From: Ruania alkalisoli
GTDB lineage: Bacteria > Actinomycetota > Actinomycetes > Actinomycetales > Beutenbergiaceae
Direction of reading: 5' to 3'
Assembly (NCBI RefSeq): GCF_014960965.1
Contig: NZ_CP063169.1
Span: forward strand, 2,389,581 to 2,453,580
Length of the DNA: 64,000 bases
Position 1 is the first letter of the stretch. The number at the start of each line of letters is the position of its first letter. The notes beneath the pieces are model-generated. The model was not told the origin of the DNA. It worked only from the letters and a program-made list of their open reading frames with translations, and searched no databases. This document shows, piece after piece, positions 8,001 to 18,183 of this stretch. The position numbers were made by a program, and so were the translations under genes.

Positions 8001-10523
8001 TCAGGCCAGCGTGACGGTGAAACTCTTCCCGTAGGCGTGATGCGTCTCTGCCGTGACCAAGGTCCCGCCCGGTACGCGGCGCACCGTTACACCGTCGTCG
8101 GCCGACTCCAGGGTCATCGGGCGACCCCGGACCGTGACGGAGACCGTGTCGCGACGCATCGTCGGGTCAGCGACGGCGAGCTCCACGACTCCGCCGTGAC
8201 GTCGTGCGAGCACTGACGAGGGACCATCGATCGCCAATCGCTCCACCTGCTGGGTGCCATCGCTGAACACGTTCGCGGCCACCACGCCGAGACGGGCGTG
8301 TTTGACCGCCTGGACATCCGGACTGTTCCGCAGCACGGAGAGCGGTCCCGGGTACGCTGCCATCGCCGCGTCGTCGGCGTTCGGCACCAGGGCATAGGCG
8401 AGGGATGCCGGTCCGGCACCGGCCGGGTGCGCCACGCTGAGGCCGAACACCTGCTTGGTCACCTGGGTGTTCGGGTTGGAGAGCCGGATAGCCCGCCTGC
8501 TACGCGTGACATGATCGAGCGTGACGTCCACGTCCTGATCATCCAGGAGGACGTACCCCACGGCGGCGCCGTGGGTGGCGTTCAGGTAACGCACCCAGGC
8601 CAGGGGTGCTTCTCCCGTGCCGGACCATGCGGTGCCGTCACGATGAGCGCCAGTGATCTGGATATCGTCGCCGGTTCCGGCGATCCGGGAGTCGAGGGTT
8701 GTCACCGCATCGCGCCCGGAGAGACCGTCGATCCCGGCCGCGAGGACGATGATCTCGTCGTCCAGCATGAACCAGGACTTAGTGGCGCTCGCGTTCTGGT
8801 AGACGACGAAATCCTCCGGGAGGATGCCCGTCTGCTTGTCCCGGTAGCCGACGTCGTCGGAGAGCACCATAGCGACCGCGCCGAACGTGCCCAGCGTGGC
8901 GCCGCCGGAGTGCGTGTTCGTCCCGCGTGGGAAGTATACGTAGGTGTTCTGGGACTCCGAGGAGGAGTAGAACTCGAGCGGGTGGTCCGGGTTCTCGTAC
9001 CAGCGCTCCCCGTAGAGCTCGGGGATGCTGCGGCGCTCCTGCACCGGAGCGGTCACGCCCGCGAGGCGATACGGCGAGACAGTCGTGTAGTAGTCGACGC
9101 CATAGCACTCGGACTGGTCCTGGCCGGCAAGATAGAGGTAGTAGGCGCCATCCCCCTGGAACCAGGGCAGCAGGTTCTCCCCGTTCATGTACTCGTACTT
9201 GCTGATCCGGTCCGAGCTGCGCGCCAGGGCGAAGGCGTACCCGGGGCGGCGGTGCACCGTCCGGTCCATCGCATCGAAGGCGACGTTGCGTTCATCCGAG
9301 TTCAGGTCGGCAGCCACGATCTCGGCATCGCCGACGATGTCCGCGAAACGCGCGATACTGACTGGGGAAGCAAATCGGCTCGAGTCGATCATTTCCGCCG
9401 AGGCGGCGTCGAGATGCTTGACGTAGGCCCCCAGTTCGCGAGCATCACCGCTGGGTGCGTACCCGGACAGGTCGACGATCGCCTCGGCGATCACCCGGAC
9501 GTCGGTGTACCCGCTTGTGGTCCGGGACACCGCGCGCCCCTTGACCACCTCCATCATCCACCCCTCGTAGATCAGCGGGGCGAACCCGTTGCGCACCCAG
9601 CCGGTGACGACCTCCACCAGGTCGGCGGTGCTGGCCTGTGACGCTCCGTCGAGGATCTTGACGGTCTGCACCACCCGGGTGAGCAGGCCCTTGCCGTAGG
9701 AGCCGGTATAGGCGACGGAGTGATGCTGGATGAAGGATCCGTCCGCATAGTAGCCGTCGGTCACGCCGTGCTGCAGGTTGTACGGGTCGATCGTGGCGAA
9801 GACCGTGGCCTGGTCCGTGATGGCCTTGGTGATCCGCGCCTCGTCACCGGTCAGCGCACCTTGGAGGATCCGGTTCGTGGTGATGTCGGCGAGGTTCGCG
9901 CCGGTGTGGAAGCGGGAGTCGAGGTCCACGTCCCCGTCGGCGCCAGCACGCAGATAGGCATCCATCGTGGCCACGTAGGCTTCCACCAAGCCGGGCCGGT
10001 AGGTGGCGACCGCCTCGGCGAGCAGCACGAAGGCGCGGGTCACATCTGTCGGGAAGCCGATCTCCCAGTTGAACCAGTTGCCGTAGTAGCCCGCGTCCTG
10101 ATCGGCGAGGTAGTTCTCGTGCAGCCAGGCGAGTCCGTCGATCACCTGTCGCTGGGTGTCGACGTCATCCAGCAGGTCGGAGCCGGGGGTCCGGGTAGCC
10201 AGGGCGATCTCGTAGAGGGAGGTGGTGGTGCGGCGCAGGTTGGTGTCGTTCGAACCGAGCGGGCGGCCGACGAAGAGTTCATCGGCGCCGGCGTCGGTCA
10301 TGTCCGCCAGCCGGCTGCGGGCGGTGGAATCGATCGCTGCCACTCTGGGTGAGACCTCAGGGCGCGCGTTCGAGGCGGTCGTGCCGGCCAGCATGGCTAC
10401 CGTGTTAGCGATCAGGCGGGTTCGGTCGGTTGGGGTCTCGGCGTGTGCGAGCAGCGGCGCGCCGACGGTGAACAGGCCTGCAGCGGGAATCATGGACAGG
10501 ACGTGACGGCGGGTGAGCTGCAT
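8001..10523 (-). CDS. Secreted polysaccharide lyase family 8
   Basis: 840 residues. Family 8 lyases (hyaluronate, chondroitin AC or xanthan lyases) cleave acidic polysaccharides by beta-elimination. The start MQLTRRHVLS begins a signal peptide of about 28 residues with a twin-arginine-like TRRHVL; earlier in-frame starts would bury it. The alpha/alpha toroid carries the family motifs NWFNWEIGFPTD (149-160), Asn210 in HTGAN, His267 in FIQH and Tyr272 in AYTGSYG, the usual catalytic Asn-His-Tyr set, followed by MNGEN and the SPYRLAG region. The C-terminal beta domains are present, so the length is complete. The substrate cannot be told from sequence. No transporter or unsaturated glucuronyl hydrolase lies next to it, so the gene stands alone. 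Confidence 0.9.
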   Translation of the reverse strand: MQLTRRHVLSMIPAAGLFTVGAPLLAHAETPTDRTRLIANTVAMLAGTTASNARPEVSPRVAAIDSTARSRLADMTDAGADELFVGRPLGSNDTNLRRTTTSLYEIALATRTPGSDLLDDVDTQRQVIDGLAWLHENYLADQDAGYYGNWFNWEIGFPTDVTRAFVLLAEAVATYRPGLVEAYVATMDAYLRAGADGDVDLDSRFHTGANLADITTNRILQGALTGDEARITKAITDQATVFATIDPYNLQHGVTDGYYADGSFIQHHSVAYTGSYGKGLLTRVVQTVKILDGASQASTADLVEVVTGWVRNGFAPLIYEGWMMEVVKGRAVSRTTSGYTDVRVIAEAIVDLSGYAPSGDARELGAYVKHLDAASAEMIDSSRFASPVSIARFADIVGDAEIVAADLNSDERNVAFDAMDRTVHRRPGYAFALARSSDRISKYEYMNGENLLPWFQGDGAYYLYLAGQDQSECYGVDYYTTVSPYRLAGVTAPVQERRSIPELYGERWYENPDHPLEFYSSSESQNTYVYFPRGTNTHSGGATLGTFGAVAMVLSDDVGYRDKQTGILPEDFVVYQNASATKSWFMLDDEIIVLAAGIDGLSGRDAVTTLDSRIAGTGDDIQITGAHRDGTAWSGTGEAPLAWVRYLNATHGAAVGYVLLDDQDVDVTLDHVTRSRRAIRLSNPNTQVTKQVFGLSVAHPAGAGPASLAYALVPNADDAAMAAYPGPLSVLRNSPDVQAVKHARLGVVAANVFSDGTQQVERLAIDGPSSVLARRHGGVVELAVADPTMRRDTVSVTVRGRPMTLESADDGVTVRRVPGGTLVTAETHHAYGKSFTVTLA

Positions 10524-10609
10524 CGTTGCGGATCCCTGGGTAGGTCGAGCGGCGCGGTGGACCCTTCGCATTCAATCAGGTCCCGCCCGAAAACCCAAGG
10601 GTCGATTGC

Positions 10610-13600
10610 TCACCCGTAGAACACGCGCTCCATGACCGTCCGCGCACGACGTGCGGCACGCAGCCAGTCCTGCTCCAGGTCGACCGCGTGGCCCGGTTCG
10701 TAGCCGAGCAGCCGCGAGACCGACGACAGTGCCTGACGCTCTTCGGGCAGCACGTCCACCCGCTGGCCGCGTACTCGACCGGTGGCGAGCACGATGGCGT
10801 TGCGCACCCGGGTCGCCAGCTCCCACGCCACGATGAGGCGGTCCGCATCCGCACCCGCGAGCAGGCCGACGTCCCGTGCGGCGAGCAACGACTCACGCGT
10901 GCCGGTCACGCGTAGCTCCTCGTGCTGACCAGCGTGCTGAAGCTGCAGCAGCTGAGCGGTCCACTCCACGTCCGAGAGTCCCCCGCGGCCGAGCTTGAGG
11001 TGATGGGTTGCCGGAACACCACGCGGGAGCCTCTCGGACTCCACTCGCGCCTTGATGCGCCGAAGCTCGCGCAACTCGGTGGCTTCAATGCCGCCATCGG
11101 GATATCGGTGGCGGTCGATGAGTGCGGTGAACCGCTCGGCGAGCCCCTCATCGCCGCAGGAGGGCCGGGCCCGCAGCAGCGCCTGCCGCTCCCAGCCGAG
11201 CGCCCAACGTTGGTAGTACTCGGCATAGGAGTCGAGGGTGCGCACCATCGGGCCCTGTTTGCCCTCCGGTCGCAGGGTCGCATCGACCTGCAACTGCGGT
11301 TCCGTGCTCATGGTGCCCAGCAGCGAGGCGATGGAACCGGCCACCTCGAGGGCCCATTCGTTCGCGAGCTGCGGATCGGCGCCCGGATGAGGATCGTGGA
11401 CGAACATGACGTCGGCATCGCTCGCGTAGCCGATTTCCTCGCCGCCCAAGCGACCCATCGCAACCACGAGGAACGCCGACGGCGGAGCCTGTAGTCCACG
11501 TGTGGCGTTCGCTTCGGAGATGGCCACCCGCAGCGCCCCGTGCAGGGCCATGTCGGCCGCAGGCGCGATCACCTCGCGACAGGTGGTCACCGGTACGCTG
11601 TCCAGCACGTCCCGGATGGCGCCGCGGGTGAGTTCGCGGCGCCGCAGGTACCGGATCGCCGCCGCCGCCGACTTCGGATCGTGCCGGCGGACGAGCATCG
11701 CGTCCATGTGCGTGGCGAGCACCGCGGGCGATCGAGGGGCCAGGTCCTCGTCCTCGTCGAGCCACGCGATCGCGTCGGTGAGCTGCGCGAGGTTGTCGGC
11801 CACGTAGGTCGACGCCGAGAGTAGGTGCGCCAGCCGGTCGGCTGCCGCACCGGAGTCACGCAGCAGCTTCAGGTACCAGTAGGTGCTCCCCAGGGTGTCC
11901 GAGAGTTTGCGGAACGCGAGCAGGGCGCCGTCGGGATCGCTGCCTTCGGCGAACCAGCCGAGCATCACGGGGAGCAGTTGGCGCTGGATGGCCGCTCGCC
12001 GGGACACGCCCTCGGTAAGCGCCTTGATGTGCCGGGTGGCGCCGTCAGGGTCGCGGTAGCCGATCGCGCGCAGACGGGCGCTGGCCGCTTCGGCGGTGAG
12101 GGAGACGTCGTCGGCGGACAGTCGCGCGGTGGCCGGAAGGAGAGGCCGGTAGAACAGCTCCTCGTGCAGCCGGCGCACGTTCCGCCTGGTTGCCCGCCAC
12201 CGGCTCTCCAGTCCGTCGTTGCCGTCCACCGGGATCCGGGCCGCGCGCGCCAACCGCCGTAGCTCTTCGCTGCCGGTGGGCATCAGATGGGTGCGGCGCA
12301 GCCGGCCCAGCTGCACCCGGTGCTCGAGCACCCGCAGGAATCGGTAGCAGCTCGCCAGCTCAGCAGCGTGGTCCCGGCCGACGTATCCGGCCGCCGAGAG
12401 TGCCGCCAGAGCTTCGAGCGTGTTCGCGGACCGGATTGTCTCGTCAACACGGCCGTGGACGAGCTGCAGCAGCTGCACGGTGAACTCGACGTCCCGCAAC
12501 CCGCCGCGCCCGAGCTTGATCTGCCGCTCGGCCTCGGCGATCGGGACGTGTGCCTCCACCCGCCGCCGCATCGCCTGCGCATCCTCAACGAAGTTGTCCC
12601 GCGCGACGGCGTCCCACACCATGGGCCGGGTCGCCGCCAGGTAGGCGGTGCTCAGGTTCGCGTCCCCGGCCACGTGCCTGGCTTTGAGGAGCGCTTGGAA
12701 CTCCCAGGTCTTGGCCCAGCGCTCGTAGTAGGTCAGGTGCGATTCGAGGGTACGCACGAGCGGCCCGTTCTTCCCCTCTGGCCGCAGCGCGGCGTCGACC
12801 TCCCACAGGGCAGGTTCGCGAGAGGGCATCGAGCACATCCGTGCCATCGCCGCAGCGAGCTTCGCACCGCTGCGCAGGGCATCGCTCTCGTCTGCTCCCC
12901 CAGCAGGCTCGGCGACGTAGATGACGTCCACGTCGGAGATGTAGTTGAGTTCCTTGCCGCCGGTCTTGCCCATACCCAGCACGGCGAGGCGCACCTCGCG
13001 CGCCTGATCGGCCATCTCGGCCCGTCCCAGGGCCAGCGCGGCCTCAAGCGCCGCGGAGGCCAGGTGCGCCAGTGTGGCCGAGACGGCGGGCAGCAGCGTC
13101 TCCGGGGCGTCCGCGGTGAGGTCCTCGGTGGCCACCGCGAGCAGGATCCGGCGATATGTCCGCCGCATCTCGTCGAGGGCGCCCTCGGAAGCGCTGACGC
13201 TCGCCACCGGAACCTCGGCCGCGGGGTCGGCCGAGACCGCCTCCAGCATCAGGCGCCGCACCTGCTCGCCGGCCGCGCCGACACCGATATCGCGGTAGCG
13301 GGCGGAGGTGACGATAGCGACGTCCTCGGGGTGGGAGACCAGCCAGTCTCCCAGCGCCTGAGATGCCCCGAGTACGGCGATCACACGGTCCCGCTCGGGG
13401 CCGTCGGCGGCGAAGACGCGACGCAGGAACGCTCCGTCAACTCCGTCGGCCTCCCCGAGCCGCACCAACGTCAGGAGCCCACGGTCAGGGTCCGCAGCAC
13501 GGCCGAGCGCTCCGGTCAATGCCGCCTGGCCCGCGGCATCACAACCCTCGAACACCTCGGCGAGGAACGACGATCGGAACAGCTCGGCGTCCCGGTCCGC

Positions 13601-13654
13601 CTCATCAAAACCGGCGCGGGCGAGTAACCCGGTCAACGACACCGGCCGGCTCAT
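10610..13654 (-). CDS. glnE: Glutamine synthetase adenylyltransferase / adenylyl-removing enzyme
   Basis: 1014 residues, full length. GlnE attaches AMP to, and removes it from, a tyrosine of the adenylylatable type I glutamine synthetase according to nitrogen status. Two nucleotidyltransferase domains are visible, each with its signature: GKTGGKELNYISDVDVIYV in the N-terminal (de-adenylylase) half and GRLGGEEIGYASDADVMFV in the C-terminal half. Each is followed by a helical GlnD-PII-uridylyltransferase-like segment containing LGRGGLRDVEFTVQLLQL or LGRGGLSDVEWTAQLLQL. The ATG at 13654 has GAGAGG upstream. It follows glnA2 by 52 bases on the same strand, an order also known in mycobacteria, though that synthetase lacks the target tyrosine. 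Confidence 0.96.
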   Translation of the reverse strand: MSRPVSLTGLLARAGFDEADRDAELFRSSFLAEVFEGCDAAGQAALTGALGRAADPDRGLLTLVRLGEADGVDGAFLRRVFAADGPERDRVIAVLGASQALGDWLVSHPEDVAIVTSARYRDIGVGAAGEQVRRLMLEAVSADPAAEVPVASVSASEGALDEMRRTYRRILLAVATEDLTADAPETLLPAVSATLAHLASAALEAALALGRAEMADQAREVRLAVLGMGKTGGKELNYISDVDVIYVAEPAGGADESDALRSGAKLAAAMARMCSMPSREPALWEVDAALRPEGKNGPLVRTLESHLTYYERWAKTWEFQALLKARHVAGDANLSTAYLAATRPMVWDAVARDNFVEDAQAMRRRVEAHVPIAEAERQIKLGRGGLRDVEFTVQLLQLVHGRVDETIRSANTLEALAALSAAGYVGRDHAAELASCYRFLRVLEHRVQLGRLRRTHLMPTGSEELRRLARAARIPVDGNDGLESRWRATRRNVRRLHEELFYRPLLPATARLSADDVSLTAEAASARLRAIGYRDPDGATRHIKALTEGVSRRAAIQRQLLPVMLGWFAEGSDPDGALLAFRKLSDTLGSTYWYLKLLRDSGAAADRLAHLLSASTYVADNLAQLTDAIAWLDEDEDLAPRSPAVLATHMDAMLVRRHDPKSAAAAIRYLRRRELTRGAIRDVLDSVPVTTCREVIAPAADMALHGALRVAISEANATRGLQAPPSAFLVVAMGRLGGEEIGYASDADVMFVHDPHPGADPQLANEWALEVAGSIASLLGTMSTEPQLQVDATLRPEGKQGPMVRTLDSYAEYYQRWALGWERQALLRARPSCGDEGLAERFTALIDRHRYPDGGIEATELRELRRIKARVESERLPRGVPATHHLKLGRGGLSDVEWTAQLLQLQHAGQHEELRVTGTRESLLAARDVGLLAGADADRLIVAWELATRVRNAIVLATGRVRGQRVDVLPEERQALSSVSRLLGYEPGHAVDLEQDWLRAARRARTVMERVFYG

Positions 13655-13706
13655 CGTGACTGCCTCTCTGATCGTGACGAAACCTGCTGCGTGGCGATCA
13701 CGAGCC

Positions 13707-15041
13707 TCAGATCAGGCCGATGCGGGCCAACTCGTACGGGGTCACCTGCGCACGGTAGTCGGTCCATTCCTGACGCTTGTTCGCGAGGAAGTGAGTGAAC
13801 ACCTGCTCCCCCAGCGTCTCGGCAACCAGCTCCGAACGCTCCATCACGGCGACCGCTTCGTTCAGGCTGCCCGGTAGAGGGTCGATCCCGAGGGCGCGGC
13901 GCTCGGTGTCAGAGAGCTCCCAGACGTTGTCCTCGGCCTCTTCCGGGAGCTGGTAGGCCTCCTGAACGCCCTTCAACCCGGCCCGGAGCATCACGGCGAA
14001 CGCGAGGTACGGGTTGGCGGCGGCGTCGAGACCGCGGTACTCCACCCGGGCAGACTGCCCCTTGTTCGGCTTGTACATCGGCACCCGCACCAGCGCGGAC
14101 CGGTTGTTGTGGCCCCAGCAACGGTAGCTCGGTGCTTCCTGCCCGCCCCAGAGCCGCTTGTAGGAGTTGACGAACTGGTTCGTCACCGCGGTGATCTCGG
14201 CGGCGTGGTGCAGAAGTCCGGCGATGAAGGCACGGCCCGTGGTGGACAGCTGGTACTCGCCCCCCGGTTCGTAGAACGCGTTCGTGTCGCCTTCGAACAA
14301 TGACAGGTGAGTGTGCATCCCCGAACCGGGCTGCCCGGCGAGGGGCTTGGGCATGAAGGAGGCCGTAAAGCCCTGCTCGATAGAGACCTCCTTCACCACG
14401 GAGCGGAAGGTCATGATGTTGTCAGCCGTGCTGAGGGCATCGGCATAGCGCAGGTCGATTTCGTTCTGGCCGGGGCCGGTCTCGTGGTGGGAGAACTCGA
14501 CCGAGATTCCCATCGACTCCAGCAGCGTGATCGCAGCGCGACGAAAATCGTGCCCTTGCCCTCGTGCGACATGGTCGAAGTAGCCGGCATTGTCGATGGG
14601 AATGAGGGGATCTGTCTCGTTCTCCAGCGCCTTGAAGAGGTAGAACTCGATCTCGGGGTGGGTGTAGAACGTGAAACCGGCATCCGCGGCCTCGGCGAGC
14701 GCACGCTTGAGCACGTTGCGGGGGTCGGCCGGGGAGGATTCGCCGTCAGGGGTGAGAATGTCGCAGAACATCCGCGCCGTGCCGTGCTTTCCGCCCCGCC
14801 AGGGAAGGATCTGGAACGTGCTCGGATCTGGCCGCAGGATCAGGTCCGACTCCGAGACCCGGGATAGTCCCTCGATGGAGGATCCGTCGAAACCGATCCC
14901 TTCGATGAACGCCCCCTCGAGCTCGGCCGGGGCGATCGCCACCGACTTGAGCACACCGAGCACATCGGTGAACCAGAGCCGGATGAACCGGACGTCCCGC
15001 TCCTCGATGGCGCGGAGCACGTACTCCTGCTGCTTGTCCAT
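13707..15041 (-). CDS. glnA2: Type I glutamine synthetase, short non-adenylylated form
   Basis: ATP-dependent synthesis of glutamine from glutamate and ammonium. At 444 residues it is shorter than the about 470-residue GlnA1 and matches the GlnA2 group. Visible motifs: GFDGSSIEG, the metal-binding HPEIEFYLF, HHETGPGQNEID, the ATP-binding KPLAGQPGSGMHTHLS and NRSALVRVP. Where GlnA1 has the adenylylated tyrosine in NLYDLP, this protein reads EDNVWELSD, so the Tyr is absent and GlnE should not modify it. GGGAGC precedes the ATG. In Mycobacterium tuberculosis glnA2 also lies next to glnE, with panB nearby. Confidence 0.94.
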   Translation of the reverse strand: MDKQQEYVLRAIEERDVRFIRLWFTDVLGVLKSVAIAPAELEGAFIEGIGFDGSSIEGLSRVSESDLILRPDPSTFQILPWRGGKHGTARMFCDILTPDGESSPADPRNVLKRALAEAADAGFTFYTHPEIEFYLFKALENETDPLIPIDNAGYFDHVARGQGHDFRRAAITLLESMGISVEFSHHETGPGQNEIDLRYADALSTADNIMTFRSVVKEVSIEQGFTASFMPKPLAGQPGSGMHTHLSLFEGDTNAFYEPGGEYQLSTTGRAFIAGLLHHAAEITAVTNQFVNSYKRLWGGQEAPSYRCWGHNNRSALVRVPMYKPNKGQSARVEYRGLDAAANPYLAFAVMLRAGLKGVQEAYQLPEEAEDNVWELSDTERRALGIDPLPGSLNEAVAVMERSELVAETLGEQVFTHFLANKRQEWTDYRAQVTPYELARIGLI

Positions 15042-15186
15042 GCGACTGCTCCCGATCGTCTGGCTTTCGGACCGCCCCGACGCCGTCGCGTCCAGGTAGG
15101 CCCCATCATGTCAGGTTCGTGCGATCGATCCGACCGCCGACACCACTGGCCTCATCCGCGCTGTCCTCCCGGATGCCGGTGTCTGG

Positions 15187-17268
15187 TCATTCCTTGCGGC
15201 CGTCCACGAACTCGGGGACGTGCTCGAGCTCGGCGAGCCACGCGACGGCGTTGCCGTCGGAGGGTGCCCGCCATTCCCCGCGCGGAGACAGGGCGCCCCC
15301 GGCCATCACCTTCGGGCCGTTCGGCACGGCGCTTCGTTTGAACTGACTGAAACCGAAGAACCGCCGGACGAACACCGCCAGCCACCGCCGGATCTCAGCG
15401 AGGTCATAGCCGTATCGCTCCTCAGCGGGGAAGCCCGGAGGCCATGCCCCCGTGTCCGGGTCAGACCACGCATGGTGCGCAAGGAACGCGATCTTGCGAG
15501 GGCCGAATCCGTGCCTGAGCACGTAGTAGAGGCTGAAGTCATGCAAGGCGTAGGGCCCGATGGTGTCCTCGGTGCTCTGCACGTCACCGTCTTCTCCGGT
15601 GGGTACCAGCTCGGGCGTGATGCGCGTGTCCAGTACCGACTGCAGCACTCGCGCGGTCGCGGCGGGGAACTCCTCGGAGGCGATCACCCAGCGGATGAGG
15701 TGCTGGATCAGCGTCTTCGGCACCCCGATGTTCACTGCGTAGTGGGACATCTGGTCGCCAACCCCGTAGGTACACCATCCGAGTGCCATCTCCGAAAGAT
15801 CGCCGGTACCGATGACGATCCCGCCCTCGGCATTGGCGATCCGGAACAGGTAGTCGGTGCGCAGACCGGCCTGGACGTTCTCGAAGGTGACGTCGTAGAC
15901 CGGCTCTCCGCCGGCGAACGGGTGACCGATCTTTTCCAGCATCTCGCGGGCTGCCGGGTGGATGTCGATCTCCTCAAACGTCACTCCGAGCGCCTCCCCC
16001 AGCGCCCATGCGTTGGAGCGGGTGTGGTCGCTGGTAGCGAAGCCGGGCAACGTATACCCGAGGATGTCCCTGCGCGGACGTCCGAGCCGGTCCATAGCTT
16101 GAGCGGCGACAAGGAGAGCGTGGGTGGAATCCAGTCCTCCGGACACCCCGATCACGAGCTTCGGGTCGCCGATCGACCGCATGCGTTGCTCGAGCGCGGC
16201 AACCTGGATGTTGAACGCCTCGTAGCAGTCCTGAGCGAGCCGGTCTGCGTCATCGGGGACGAACGGGAACCGGTCGACAGATCGCCGTAGCCCGATGTCC
16301 CCCTCAGGCGGGTTGAGACGGAACCGAACCGTACGCAACACTCCGGTGCGTACGGCGTGCGTGCGCCGGTTATCGTCGAAGGAACCCTGACGCAGTCGTT
16401 CCTGCCGGAGCAGATCCAGATCGATGTCGGCGACAGCGCGCTGTGCCGTCTCACTGAACCGAGGCGACTTGGTCAGCAGACGTCCGGCCTCGTAGATCAT
16501 GGTCTGCCCGTCCCAGGCCAGGTCGTTGCTGGACTCTCCGCGCCCTGCCGCGGCGTACAGGTAGGCGGCCAGGTACCGCGCCGAGGCGGACTGGGTCATC
16601 AGGTGCCGGTCGGCTGCACGCCCCACGGTGATCGGGCTGCCAGAGAGATTCGCCAGCACTGTCGCCCCCGCCAGCGCGGCCTCGGCGCTCGGTGGAACGG
16701 GCACCCACACGTCTTCACAGACCTCCACGTGCAGCACCAGCCCGGGCAGATCCTCCGCCTCGAAGAGCAGGTCAGGCCCGAACGGCACCCGGTGGCCGTC
16801 CACCAGGCACTCCTGCCCGCGTTGATCATCCCCTGGGGCGAAGTGTCGTCGCTCGTAGAACTCCCGGTAGTTTGGCAACAGCGACTTGGGGGCCACCCCG
16901 AGCACTCGCCCACGGTGGATCACCACGGCAGCGTTGTAGAGCCGGTTGCCATGACGGACCGGAGCACCGACCACGAGAACCGGCAACAGCCCGGCACTGG
17001 CGGTCACCAACCTGCCCAGCGCCGCGTCGGTGGCATGCAGCACGGGGTCGGCCAGGAAGAGGTCCTCGATGCTGTAGCCGGTGAGGCAGAGCTCGGGAAA
17101 GACCGCGACCGCCACACCGTCCTCATGGCAGGCCCGCGCCTGAGTCAGGATCGCATCCACGTTGCGGTCAGGATCGCCAAGGCTGACCTCGATCGTGCAG
17201 GTGGCCACACGGGCGAAACCGTGACCGTAGGACGAGCCGAACGACGGGGCGAGGGTGCCAGCACTCAT
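15187..17268 (-). CDS. nadE: Glutamine-dependent NAD+ synthetase
   Basis: Last step of NAD synthesis: amidation of nicotinate adenine dinucleotide with ammonia from glutamine. The 693-residue protein has an N-terminal nitrilase-type glutaminase domain with the triad Glu59 (FPELC), Lys128 (APKSLLPNY) and Cys184 (VEVCEDVW), and a C-terminal synthetase domain with the PPi loop SGGLDST and the [12 protein letters not shown] motif. Length and order match the large two-domain actinobacterial enzyme. No Shine-Dalgarno precedes the ATG; CAGACT lies 6 bases upstream, so the message may be leaderless. It is divergent from panB with only 52 bases between start codons. Confidence 0.95.
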   Translation of the reverse strand: MSAGTLAPSFGSSYGHGFARVATCTIEVSLGDPDRNVDAILTQARACHEDGVAVAVFPELCLTGYSIEDLFLADPVLHATDAALGRLVTASAGLLPVLVVGAPVRHGNRLYNAAVVIHRGRVLGVAPKSLLPNYREFYERRHFAPGDDQRGQECLVDGHRVPFGPDLLFEAEDLPGLVLHVEVCEDVWVPVPPSAEAALAGATVLANLSGSPITVGRAADRHLMTQSASARYLAAYLYAAAGRGESSNDLAWDGQTMIYEAGRLLTKSPRFSETAQRAVADIDLDLLRQERLRQGSFDDNRRTHAVRTGVLRTVRFRLNPPEGDIGLRRSVDRFPFVPDDADRLAQDCYEAFNIQVAALEQRMRSIGDPKLVIGVSGGLDSTHALLVAAQAMDRLGRPRRDILGYTLPGFATSDHTRSNAWALGEALGVTFEEIDIHPAAREMLEKIGHPFAGGEPVYDVTFENVQAGLRTDYLFRIANAEGGIVIGTGDLSEMALGWCTYGVGDQMSHYAVNIGVPKTLIQHLIRWVIASEEFPAATARVLQSVLDTRITPELVPTGEDGDVQSTEDTIGPYALHDFSLYYVLRHGFGPRKIAFLAHHAWSDPDTGAWPPGFPAEERYGYDLAEIRRWLAVFVRRFFGFSQFKRSAVPNGPKVMAGGALSPRGEWRAPSDGNAVAWLAELEHVPEFVDGRKE

Positions 17269-17308
17269 GGGGTCAGTCTGTCAGGCTCGGGCGATCCCAT
17301 CCGGCCGA

Positions 17309-17320
17309 TACGCTGGGACT
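17309..17320 (+). promoter_or_regulatory. Leaderless-type -10 box of panB
   Basis: TACGCT (17309-17314) lies 6 bases before the ATG at 17321. Transcription would start at or next to the start codon, and no Shine-Dalgarno sequence is present. No good -35 hexamer is visible. Confidence 0.5.
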
Positions 17321-18175
17321 ATGGATGAGTCCACCGGTGCCCCGCTCCCGTCAGCGCTTCCCGCGGTGGGAGAGAACAAGCGAGTACGGGTCCACCACCT
17401 GGCGGCCGCGAAGGCCGCAGGTGAGCGGCTGACCATGCTCACCGCCTACGACGCCCCGACCGCGCGGATCTTCGATGCCGCCGGGATCGACATGCTGCTG
17501 GTCGGTGACTCGATCGGCGACAACATGCTCGCCCTGGACAGCACGATCCCGGTGACGGTGGACGAGCTCGTCCCGGCTGTCCGAGCCGTGGCCCGGTCCA
17601 CCCGTCGTGCCATGGTGGTGGCCGATCTGCCGTTCGGCTCCTACGAGGCTGGCCCCGAGCAGGCCCTCGCCAGTGCGGTGCGCATGCTGAAGGAAGGCGG
17701 AGCGCACGCGGTGAAGTTCGAGGGTGGGGTGCGGGTGGCCGAGCACGTCCGCTTGCTCGCCGGTGCTGGGATCCCCGTGGTGGGGCACATCGGTTTCACC
17801 CCGCAGTCGGAGAACATGCTGGGCGGCAAACGGGTGCAGGGGCGCGGTGATGACGGTGCCGAACGGCTCTGTGAGGACGCAGTTGCGCTGCAGGACGCCG
17901 GCGCCGTGGCAGTGGTACTGGAGATGGTTCCGGCGCCCGTGGCAGCACGCGTCTCCGAGATCCTGCACATCCCGACGATTGGCATCGGCGCGGGCCCTCA
18001 CTGCGACGGGCAGGTGCTGGTCTGGCTCGATATGGCTGGTATGGGCGACTGGTCCCCGCGCTTTGCCAAGCAGTTCGCTCAACTGGGGGCGGCGTTGCAG
18101 CAGGCGGCCTCCGGCTACGCCTCAGAAGTGCGCTCCGGAACTTTCCCGGCGCCGCAGCACTCCTACGAGTCCTAG
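17321..18175 (+). CDS. panB: 3-methyl-2-oxobutanoate hydroxymethyltransferase
   Basis: First committed step of pantothenate (coenzyme A) synthesis: transfer of a hydroxymethyl group from methylene-tetrahydrofolate to ketoisovalerate. 284 residues, the usual length plus a short N-terminal extension of about 20. Family motifs: [31 protein letters not shown] (Mg-binding Asp), [15 protein letters not shown] and [19 protein letters not shown]. The ATG at 17321 is chosen over an upstream in-frame start at 17255, which would overlap the divergent nadE start; TACGCT 6 bases before it suggests a leaderless message. panC and panD are not in the window. The stop is 8 bases from the convergent amidase gene. 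Confidence 0.95.
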   Translation: MDESTGAPLPSALPAVGENKRVRVHHLAAAKAAGERLTMLTAYDAPTARIFDAAGIDMLLVGDSIGDNMLALDSTIPVTVDELVPAVRAVARSTRRAMVVADLPFGSYEAGPEQALASAVRMLKEGGAHAVKFEGGVRVAEHVRLLAGAGIPVVGHIGFTPQSENMLGGKRVQGRGDDGAERLCEDAVALQDAGAVAVVLEMVPAPVAARVSEILHIPTIGIGAGPHCDGQVLVWLDMAGMGDWSPRFAKQFAQLGAALQQAASGYASEVRSGTFPAPQHSYES

Positions 18176-18183
18176 AGGGCCGG

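Noticed and set aside
12287-13627. A 446-codon plus-strand frame inside glnE
   Set aside because: Antisense shadow of a conserved enzyme with both catalytic motifs on the minus strand; the translation is Gly/Arg/His-rich without any motif.
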